Shown here in pieces: positions 1 to 4,748 of a stretch of DNA of 7,416 nt (its first letter is position 1; each line of letters starts with the position of its first letter). Made by a program: the position numbers and the translations under genes. This DNA is from CAZJYI01 sp964550025 (GTDB lineage Bacteria; Verrucomicrobiota; Kiritimatiellia; UBA8416; CAYOBW01), in NCBI GenBank assembly GCA_964550025.1, contig CAZJYI010000311.1, positions 1 to 7,416 of the forward strand, in the 5' to 3' direction. A model generated the notes under the pieces. It saw nothing but the letters and a program-made list of their open reading frames with translations. It was not told the DNA's origin and searched no databases.

Positions 1-768
1 CGTGATCAATGCCCCTCAGTGGCAGGGGGCGTCAGCCAAAATGAGAACTGCTGCGCCTATCCCATGTTCGTGATGGGGATCTTCATTCTCATCTGCCTGC
101 TCATGACGCTGTGGATTCTGCCGAAACTGCGTGAGAGCTTCATGAGCTTGAACTCGCAACTGCCGTACCTGACGCGGGTCGTGTTCGGTGTGAACCAGTT
201 CATTGTCGACCATTTCTGGCTGTTCGCTGCCGCGGGAGCCGGCCTGTTTGCGGCGTACGTCGCGTTCAAGCGCACACCCGCCGGGAGCTGGCAGATCGAC
301 CGCATGAAGCTGCGCATGCCTTTCTTTGGCGACTGTCTCAAGAAGCTGGCCCTGGCACGAATCTGCCGCAATCTGGCCATCATGTTGCGGGGGGGCGTTC
401 CCATCACCACGGCCATGGAGATCACGTCCGAGGTCTGCAGCAATCGCGTGCTTGAGAAGAGCCTGCTGGGCGCCCGGGACCGTATCATCCAGGGCAATGA
501 CATTGCCTCAAGCCTCGGGCACGGCGGAACATTTCCCAGTCTCGTCGTGCGGATGGTCCACGTCGGCGAGACGTCGGGCCGCCTTCCGCAGGTGCTGGAA
601 AAGGTCTCCGAGACGTACGAGGACCAGGCCGAGGGCGCCATCATGATGGCCACGTCGATGCTGGAGCCGATCATGATCTGCGTGTTCGGCGTCGTTGTGC
701 TGGGACTCGTGCTGGCGATATACCTGCCCGCGCTCACGATGGGGTCGCACGTTGGGGCGGGGGGATAG
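1..768 (+). CDS. Type II secretion/type IV pilus inner-membrane platform protein (PilC/GspF family), 5' end outside window
   Basis: The frame is open from the first base, so the visible 255 codons are the C-terminal part of a protein that is normally about 400 residues. In window numbering there is a membrane segment at about residues 21-42, a second hydrophobic stretch at about 68-92, then the second cytoplasmic T2SSF domain (about 115-210) with the family pattern LARICRNLAIMLRGGVPI and, further on, VRMVHVGETSGRLPQVLEK. A last long hydrophobic helix lies at about 212-245, beginning near MLEPIM. In this family two such domains form the polytopic platform that couples the cytoplasmic assembly ATPase to pilin insertion in the inner membrane. 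It is first in the visible pilus cluster, 138 bp before the major prepilin. PilC and GspF cannot be told apart from this fragment; the prepilin and PilM-P neighbours favour a pilus-like machine. Confidence 0.93.
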   Translation, partial: RDQCPSVAGGVSQNENCCAYPMFVMGIFILICLLMTLWILPKLRESFMSLNSQLPYLTRVVFGVNQFIVDHFWLFAAAGAGLFAAYVAFKRTPAGSWQIDRMKLRMPFFGDCLKKLALARICRNLAIMLRGGVPITTAMEITSEVCSNRVLEKSLLGARDRIIQGNDIASSLGHGGTFPSLVVRMVHVGETSGRLPQVLEKVSETYEDQAEGAIMMATSMLEPIMICVFGVVVLGLVLAIYLPALTMGSHVGAGG

Positions 769-795
769 GAAGGACCGCGAAGGAGGTGGTGTCTA

Positions 796-906
796 TTGCC
801 GGGATACGGTGACGCGGAGAAGCGAGAAGACAGACCACGATTTCTGGGGGGATTGAACGTGTGGGCCCCGCCCCCGGGCCGCGAACAGAAGAAGGAGGTC
901 GGATAG
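796..906 (+). CDS. Possible 36-aa small protein or leader peptide coupled to the major prepilin
   Basis: A TTG codon at 796 lies 8 nt after a perfect Shine-Dalgarno, AAGGAGGT (780-787). The frame stays open for 36 codons and stops with TAG at 904-906, directly against the prepilin ATG at 907. The predicted peptide is hydrophilic, rich in Arg, Lys, Glu and Pro, with no membrane segment or signal peptide, and I recognise no family. The second Shine-Dalgarno, for the prepilin (892-899), lies inside its last codons, which is the geometry of translational coupling. Against it: a frame this short is easily open by chance in GC-rich DNA, the start is TTG, and several codons (CGA, AGA, GGA) are not those favoured by the neighbours. 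It could instead be plain 5' untranslated leader. Confidence 0.27.
   Translation: MPGYGDAEKREDRPRFLGGLNVWAPPPGREQKKEVG
892..899 (+). promoter_or_regulatory. Perfect Shine-Dalgarno of the major prepilin
   Basis: AAGGAGGT is fully complementary to the 16S anti-Shine-Dalgarno and sits 8 nt before the ATG at 907. It fixes the start of the prepilin and is the strongest ribosome binding site before any confidently called gene here, as expected for a major structural subunit. Confidence 0.75.
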
Positions 907-1329
907 ATGAGAAAGAGCAGGAAGAAAGGTTTCACGCTGGTCGAGTTGATGGTGGTGGCCGTCATTGTCGCGATTCTCGCGGCGGTTGCGGTTCCGCTGA
1001 TGAGCGCGAACAAGAAGCGCGCCATGGCCACCGAGGCCGAGGCCGCCATGGGCACGATTCGCACGGCGCTGCGGACGATGCGCGCCCAGACCGGCGCCTA
1101 CAACTTGGACCTCAACGGCTCGACGCTGACCGCTCCGGTGGCTCCGGCGACTCTGCCCGGTATCGATACCACGGACCTGGTCGGCAAGTACTGGGCGCAG
1201 TCCATGTACAGCATTACGGCCATTGCCGCCGGCAGCTACACGATTACGGCAACCGGCACAGGGTCTGACGTCGGGGGAATCACCATCACGCTCAATGAGG
1301 CCGGGACCTGGACACGAGCAGGTCTGTAG
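907..1329 (+). CDS. Major prepilin / type II secretion pseudopilin (PilA/GspG-like)
   Basis: This encodes a 140-residue class III signal-peptide protein. The short basic leader MRKSRKKG ends in Gly8; cleavage by prepilin peptidase before Phe9 leaves a mature N-terminus with FTLVEL, including the conserved Glu at +5 (Glu13) that is needed for subunit packing. Residues 9-31 form the hydrophobic half of the N-terminal helix, which continues amphipathically to about residue 60 (EAEAAMGTIRTALRTM). The C-terminal part is short, Thr/Ala/Gly-rich and probably beta-sheet. There are no cysteines, so the disulfide loop of classical type IVa pilins is absent. Its small size, strong ribosome binding site and place beside the platform gene suggest it is the main subunit, which I infer. 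Whether it forms a long pilus or a short T2SS pseudopilus cannot be decided here. The next gene follows only after 223 bp with hairpins, which suggests separate dosage. Confidence 0.92.
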   Translation: MRKSRKKGFTLVELMVVAVIVAILAAVAVPLMSANKKRAMATEAEAAMGTIRTALRTMRAQTGAYNLDLNGSTLTAPVAPATLPGIDTTDLVGKYWAQSMYSITAIAAGSYTITATGTGSDVGGITITLNEAGTWTRAGL

Positions 1330-1365
1330 GCCGGTTTGCGGTAAGAAACAAACAGCAGCCGGGAC

Positions 1366-1394
1366 GCGGGCGGCCGCTTGATCGCGGCCCCCGC
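1366..1394 (+). other. Strong GC hairpin after the major prepilin gene (attenuator, or 3'-end stabiliser)
   Basis: Starting 37 bp after the prepilin stop, GCGGG(C)GGCCGC (1366-1377, one bulged C at 1371) pairs with GCGGCCCCCGC (1384-1394), giving 11 G-C or C-G pairs around a 6-nt loop, TTGATC. No T-run follows, so this is not a canonical intrinsic terminator. By position it could protect the 3' end of a processed pilin transcript or cut readthrough into the assembly genes, letting the pilin be made in excess. The function is inferred; the fold is read directly from the sequence. Confidence 0.5.
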
Positions 1395-1402
1395 CGTACC
1401 GG

Positions 1403-1431
1403 TTGATCGCTACGGGACTGCTGTCGGTAAT
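1403..1431 (+). promoter_or_regulatory. Weak candidate sigma-70 promoter for the pilM-like operon
   Basis: TTGATC (1403-1408) and GGTAAT (1426-1431) are separated by 17 bp and match 4 of 6 bases of each consensus box. It lies in the only long gap of the cluster, after the prepilin hairpin and before the PilM-like gene. The -10-like box overlaps the left arm of the 1424-1509 inverted repeat. The match is modest and could be chance. Confidence 0.18.
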
Positions 1432-1509
1432 CAGGTATCGGTTTCTGGTGATCGGGAACACGTGAGCGACACTCCCACGGATCGCCGATCACAGATCACT
1501 GATTACCGA
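1424..1509. repeat. Long imperfect inverted repeat in the prepilin-pilM gap
   Basis: TCGGTAATCAG (1424-1434) is perfectly complementary to CTGATTACCGA (1499-1509). Nested inside it, GTGATCGG (1448-1455) is complementary to CCGATCAC (1485-1492). The two paired blocks are separated by 13 nt on the left arm and 6 nt on the right, around a 29-nt central loop. Related ATCGG/GATCG words recur through the gap (for example GGTTGATCGC at 1401-1410). This could be a dispersed extragenic palindrome, a transcript structure separating pilin from assembly genes, or an operator; no coding function is seen. Confidence 0.5.
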
Positions 1510-1552
1510 CCGCGGGGCACGACGCATAGCTCTTGGATCGAGGACCGGCTGG

Positions 1553-2515
1553 ATGCTTCCACTGCACTCATTGTCCCGGCGCGAGGCCCTGGTGGGGCTG
1601 GACGTGGGGGACCGCTATATTTCCGCGGCCCAGGCAGAGCCCCTGTCCGATGGCGCCGTACGCGTCCGGCATCTCGCCCTGGAGGAGTTTGACAGCGAAG
1701 CCCCGGATCGCAAGATCGCGCAGGCTATCCGGGGTGTGTGGCGCAGGTTCGGCATACCGGTCTATACCGTGTGCTCGTGCCTTCGTAGCCAGTCACTGAC
1801 CCAGAAGTACTTCCGCTACCCCAAGCTGTCACGGCGCGAGCTGGCGTCCGCGTTGCGCCTGGAAGCCGAAGAAAGTCTGCAACTTCCCCACGAGCAGCTC
1901 GTTGTCGACAGCCATCTGAACAGTATTGCCAAGGCCGAGGGGGGGCGCACGGACGAGTGCGGTGTCGAGGGCGTCATGGTTGCTGTGCCGCGGGACGTGG
2001 TGGAACGCCATGTGAGCATTCTCGACATGGCCGGCCTTTATCCCGTGGTTGTCGACACCAGTGCCATGGCCACGGCCAACATCTACATGCAGATGAAGAG
2101 CCCCTGGGTTCGCGGCGCGATCTGCCTTGTCAATCTTTCCATGCGCAGTGCCGACATCGCCATCCTGTTCGATGGCGAGTGCCTCTACCCCAGGACGATC
2201 GCTACCAGGTCGGGGGGATGGCAGGACGCCGTGGATTACCTGATCACGAACATCACGGACGGAATCAAGTACTTTCAGTTCAAGCTCCGCAACGAGTCGG
2301 TCGAGAATCTCGTCTTCACGGGGGACATTCCGGACCGGAATGCGTTCCTGAAGCAAGTGGGGTCGGCTGTTTCGCTGCCCGTCGAGTTGTGGAATCCGAT
2401 GTGGGATGTGGATGCACCGTCCGGGAAGAAGCGGCGCGTGCTTGGGGATGATGACGATACCAAGGGACCGCTGATGACGACCTGCCTCGGCCTTGCGTTG
2501 CGTGGAGAGCATTGA
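1553..2515 (+). CDS. pilM: PilM-like actin-fold protein of the pilus alignment subcomplex
   Basis: This encodes 320 residues. The start is ATG 1553, with GAGGA (1540-1544) 8 nt upstream. The N-terminal phosphate-1 strand is LVGLDVG (residues 13-19), followed by the PilM/GspL-type segment YPKLSRRELASALRLEAEES (89-108). The second actin-like lobe has VVVDTSAMATANIY (165-178) and a phosphate-2-like region near 189-221. The protein ends with a family-like GLALRG. PilM is cytoplasmic, binds the N-terminal tail of PilN and links the inner-membrane ring to the assembly ATPase. Two nucleotide-site motifs look altered: the expected Asp of phosphate-2 is Asn194 (LVNLS), and the usual GG of the adenosine motif reads FTGD (255-258). 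Nucleotide binding may therefore be reduced, as in GspL cytoplasmic domains. The next gene starts 1 bp after its stop, so the two are probably translationally coupled. Confidence 0.85.
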   Translation: MLPLHSLSRREALVGLDVGDRYISAAQAEPLSDGAVRVRHLALEEFDSEAPDRKIAQAIRGVWRRFGIPVYTVCSCLRSQSLTQKYFRYPKLSRRELASALRLEAEESLQLPHEQLVVDSHLNSIAKAEGGRTDECGVEGVMVAVPRDVVERHVSILDMAGLYPVVVDTSAMATANIYMQMKSPWVRGAICLVNLSMRSADIAILFDGECLYPRTIATRSGGWQDAVDYLITNITDGIKYFQFKLRNESVENLVFTGDIPDRNAFLKQVGSAVSLPVELWNPMWDVDAPSGKKRRVLGDDDDTKGPLMTTCLGLALRGEH

Positions 2516-2516
2516 C

Positions 2517-3122
2517 GTGAGCACATTCAACATCAACCTGGTTGCCGCCGACGTGCTACCGCGCAAGCGGCGCGCCATGCTGTTCTGGGCGATCGTGTCG
2601 TACCTGGTGGTCTGCGGCGCCCTTCTCGTCTTGATCGCCTACGGAACGACCCGCTCGTTCGTTCGGACGGCAAGCGAGCGTGATGCGATCCGGCGCAGCG
2701 AGGCCGAGTTCGAGCAGCTCTACCCGTCGGGCGGGAATACCGAATCCGGTTTGCGGCAGCTCAGGGAGAGCCTTGACCGGGAATGCATGCGTTTGACCGT
2801 GATCGACGGCATCCTCGAGAAGCGCACCAACGTTTCAGTCATACTCGCCGCGCTGTCCCAAGGGCTTCCGCCGGACCTCTATATTCTCAATGTTGGTTTG
2901 GAGGAGAAAAAGACAACGCTGACGTTCGACCTGGTCATTCCTGTCGGAAAATCCATCGGCAGCCCGAATGCGAGCGAGTTGATCGCGCATTGGACCGCCA
3001 AAGAATCCCTCATGCGCGAGGTGTCCACGATTCGGTCACTTGTCAGCGAGCGGCAGCGCATTGGCGGAAAACCGGTGTTTTTGTTGAAGTTTGAGTGCCA
3101 GTTGCGAAAGGGAAGCACTTAG
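2517..3122 (+). CDS. pilN: PilN-like inner-membrane alignment protein
   Basis: This encodes 201 residues from GTG 2517. The frame could begin further upstream, but this start gives the typical PilN beginning, FNINLVAADVLP, and has GGAGA (2504-2508) before it and a single base after the previous stop. PilN carries such an INL-type N-terminal tail to dock on PilM. One membrane helix follows at about residues 21-43. Next come a charged, probably helical stretch (about 50-110) and a periplasmic alpha/beta region that would correspond to the ferredoxin-like fold of PilN/GspL. The sequence is divergent and the identification rests mainly on the tail motif, topology, length and gene order between PilM-like and PilO-like genes. 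Its own stop is 1 bp before the next start. Confidence 0.75.
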   Translation: MSTFNINLVAADVLPRKRRAMLFWAIVSYLVVCGALLVLIAYGTTRSFVRTASERDAIRRSEAEFEQLYPSGGNTESGLRQLRESLDRECMRLTVIDGILEKRTNVSVILAALSQGLPPDLYILNVGLEEKKTTLTFDLVIPVGKSIGSPNASELIAHWTAKESLMREVSTIRSLVSERQRIGGKPVFLLKFECQLRKGST

Positions 3123-3123
3123 C

Positions 3124-3651
3124 ATGGACCTTGGCGTTTTCAGACGAAACCGGTTGGGGGTCTGGCTGTGGATCACGGCGCCGCTGGCGGCCGTACTGCT
3201 GGTATTTGCCGTTTCTCGCTATTTCTGCCTGCGGATGGAACAGAAACTGCTCTATAGAGGCTCGGTGACGTCGCTGATGCCTGAAATGCATCGGCAACAC
3301 GAAGCTGCGCAGCAGATCGTCGACACATTCGGCGAGCGGGTCAGCGAAGAAGCTGAGGCCGTACGGGTGCTGAGGAGCCGACTGAACGATATCGCGCTGC
3401 GGAGCGGTTATGTAATCAACTCGCTCAGTGTGGAAGCGCCACCGGGAGGAATGGCCGGAGCGGCACCATGTTTTTGTGCCGACGTGAGAGGTGAGGGAAA
3501 GTTAACGTCCATTGTTAGTCTGTTCGAGAACCTGCAGACGCCCACGGGGTTGGTAGCGGTTGCGTCCCTGCGGATGGGGGCTGACCAGGCAGGATCCGAA
3601 CCCCTCTACAAGAGCCATTTCGTCTTGCATTGGAGTTTCCTCACGGAGTAG
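3124..3651 (+). CDS. PilO/GspM-like inner-membrane protein
   Basis: This encodes 175 residues from ATG 3124, one base after the previous stop, with AGGGA (3109-3113) upstream. An in-frame start at 3091 would overlap the PilN-like gene and add a hydrophilic extension, so it is less likely. A short basic cytoplasmic tail (FRRNR) is followed by one membrane helix (about residues 12-33), a coiled-coil-like periplasmic stretch (about 50-95) and a small alpha/beta domain. That domain ends in the pattern DVRGEGKLTSIVSLFENLQT (120-139), typical of PilO/GspM ferredoxin-like folds. Such proteins pair with the PilN or GspL periplasmic domain. Function is assigned from topology, this motif and position rather than strong identity, and PilO and GspM cannot be separated. 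Confidence 0.68.
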   Translation: MDLGVFRRNRLGVWLWITAPLAAVLLVFAVSRYFCLRMEQKLLYRGSVTSLMPEMHRQHEAAQQIVDTFGERVSEEAEAVRVLRSRLNDIALRSGYVINSLSVEAPPGGMAGAAPCFCADVRGEGKLTSIVSLFENLQTPTGLVAVASLRMGADQAGSEPLYKSHFVLHWSFLTE

Positions 3652-3693
3652 TGCCCGGCGATTGGGGCGTGCCGTGGGCGAATGGAGACGATA

Positions 3694-4206
3694 ATGAGCC
3701 CGAGAGAGTTCGTGAGGCAGCGGTTGGATGACGGCAAGCGTGGTGGGATGATCCCGGCCACGGCCGTTCTGGTTGTGCTGGGGGCACTGGGTGTGTTCGC
3801 CGGCTCCCTGTACATGTCTCGCTCCCAACGTGAGACACTCACCACGGAACAGCACGAGCTTGTGGATCGCGCCACCCGGCTGGTGCGGTCGGTCGAGCGC
3901 CGCGTCTCGCACGAGAAAGCGACCCTTGCCGCGGCAGCCCACATCGGGGCGATCCTGCCCGAGACATTGATACAGACCAGCGAACCGCCTGCGGTGGAGG
4001 TCCCGGACACTCCCCGCGAGACGCTGGTGGTGCTCAAACTCGAGGGGATCGCCTGGAACCCGAAGAACCCCTTCGCCTTCATCAACGGGAACGTCGTGGG
4101 GATAGGGGATCGGTTCGAGGGCTACACGGTGACCGAAATCGGGAAAGAGAAGGTGATCCTGGAGGATGGGAACGACCGTCGGCGCGAGCTTCAGCTCTAC
4201 GACTGA
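3694..4206 (+). CDS. PilP/GspC-like bitopic periplasmic protein (secretin-coupling domain)
   Basis: This encodes 170 residues. ATG 3694 is chosen over ATG 3682 because GGAGA (3684-3688) lies 5 nt before it; the upstream ATG overlaps that site. One membrane helix is at about residues 20-41, followed by a helical charged linker (50-90), a Pro/Glu-rich spacer (95-110) and a C-terminal beta domain. The domain begins LKLEGIAWNPKNPFAFING (114-132) and continues through GDRFEGYTV and VILED to the end. That arrangement matches the homology region of GspC and the beta domain of PilP, which contact the N0 domain of the outer-membrane secretin. A membrane helix rather than a lipobox favours GspC-like topology, while PilM/N/O neighbours favour PilP. 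The expected secretin gene does not follow; a prepilin gene starts 35 bp later. Confidence 0.72.
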   Translation: MSPREFVRQRLDDGKRGGMIPATAVLVVLGALGVFAGSLYMSRSQRETLTTEQHELVDRATRLVRSVERRVSHEKATLAAAAHIGAILPETLIQTSEPPAVEVPDTPRETLVVLKLEGIAWNPKNPFAFINGNVVGIGDRFEGYTVTEIGKEKVILEDGNDRRRELQLYD

Positions 4207-4241
4207 GAACGTGCCGCTGACGGCTCGTGGAAGGTGATGGC

Positions 4242-4730
4242 GTGATAAAAGGCCCGGCATGTGCTGGACGGCGCACGGCCGGGGGGTGTGTCCCCCGGAG
4301 TGGCGGTCGTAGCGGAACGACGCTGGTGGAAGTCATCATCGCGACCTTCATCCTGATGATTATGGCCATCGGGACGGCGTCCTACCTGTACCACGGGCGC
4401 GCCGGCATCGGTATTCAGCGCAACCGTCGTGCGGCCCTGGAGGCGGCCTCCGGCCGGCTGGAGCATATCCGCTCCTCCAACTATGCCGACCTGAAGCCGT
4501 CCAACAACCAGACCTATTTCCTGTCGCGCCAGGGCGGCGCGTGGCAACTCTCCCTGAACGACCCGAACGAAACGGCAACGGTGAACGGCTTCACCTATCC
4601 GCTGACAACGACAGTCCGCAAGGTGACGGGGTCGAGTCCGGACCTCGAGTACCTGGTCATCGGGGTCGCCATGGGGTACCGCCAGGGGTCCGGTGACCGC
4701 ATTACCCTCGAGACGATCGTATCCCCATAG
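4242..4730 (+). CDS. Minor prepilin, PilV/GspI-like, with an unusually long leader
   Basis: This encodes 162 residues from GTG 4242, with GGAAGG (4229-4234) 7 nt upstream; GTG 4227 in the same frame lacks a comparable site. The class III motif is RSGTTLVEV, so cleavage would follow Gly25, with Glu30 at the +5 position and a hydrophobic helix to about residue 48. The 25-residue leader, rich in Gly, Arg and Cys, is much longer than the usual 5-10 residues, and no in-frame start codon lies closer to the motif. The rest is a small soluble head. PilV/GspI-type minor pilins help form the priming tip complex of a pilus or pseudopilus. The position between the PilP-like gene and a PilW-like prepilin supports this; the exact subtype is uncertain. 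Confidence 0.8.
   Translation: MIKGPACAGRRTAGGCVPRSGGRSGTTLVEVIIATFILMIMAIGTASYLYHGRAGIGIQRNRRAALEAASGRLEHIRSSNYADLKPSNNQTYFLSRQGGAWQLSLNDPNETATVNGFTYPLTTTVRKVTGSSPDLEYLVIGVAMGYRQGSGDRITLETIVSP
4279..4298 (+). other. Perfect 7-bp GC hairpin inside the prepilin leader-coding region
   Basis: CCGGGGG (4279-4285) pairs with CCCCCGG (4292-4298) around a 6-nt loop, GTGTGT. It starts 37 nt after the GTG start and ends about 20 nt before the codons at the prepilin cleavage site. It may slow early translation or simply reflect the Gly/Arg/Pro-rich leader codons. Confidence 0.4.
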
Positions 4731-4748
4731 GAGTTGACGAGGCAGAAC

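Noticed and set aside
864..880. Small hairpin GGCCC/GGGCC before the prepilin ribosome site
   Set aside because: Only five pairs around a 7-nt loop in very GC-rich DNA, with no T-run; too weak to call.
57..1064. Long - strand open frame (335 codons) opposite the platform and prepilin genes
   Set aside because: It is the antisense of a clear PilC/GspF gene and prepilin, has no recognisable domain, and shows the Arg/Ser/Pro-rich composition of a shadow frame.
1829..2578. - strand open frame (249 codons) opposite the PilM-like gene
   Set aside because: His/Arg/Gly-rich shadow of a gene with clear actin-fold motifs on the + strand.
3091..3123. Earlier start for the PilO/GspM-like gene
   Set aside because: It would overlap the PilN-like gene and lengthen the cytoplasmic tail without a ribosome site; ATG 3124 fits the 1-bp spacing used by its neighbour.
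3502..4260. - strand open frame (252 codons) opposite the PilO/PilP-like genes
   Set aside because: No domain, signal or ribosome site was seen; the + strand genes have consistent membrane topology and tight spacing.
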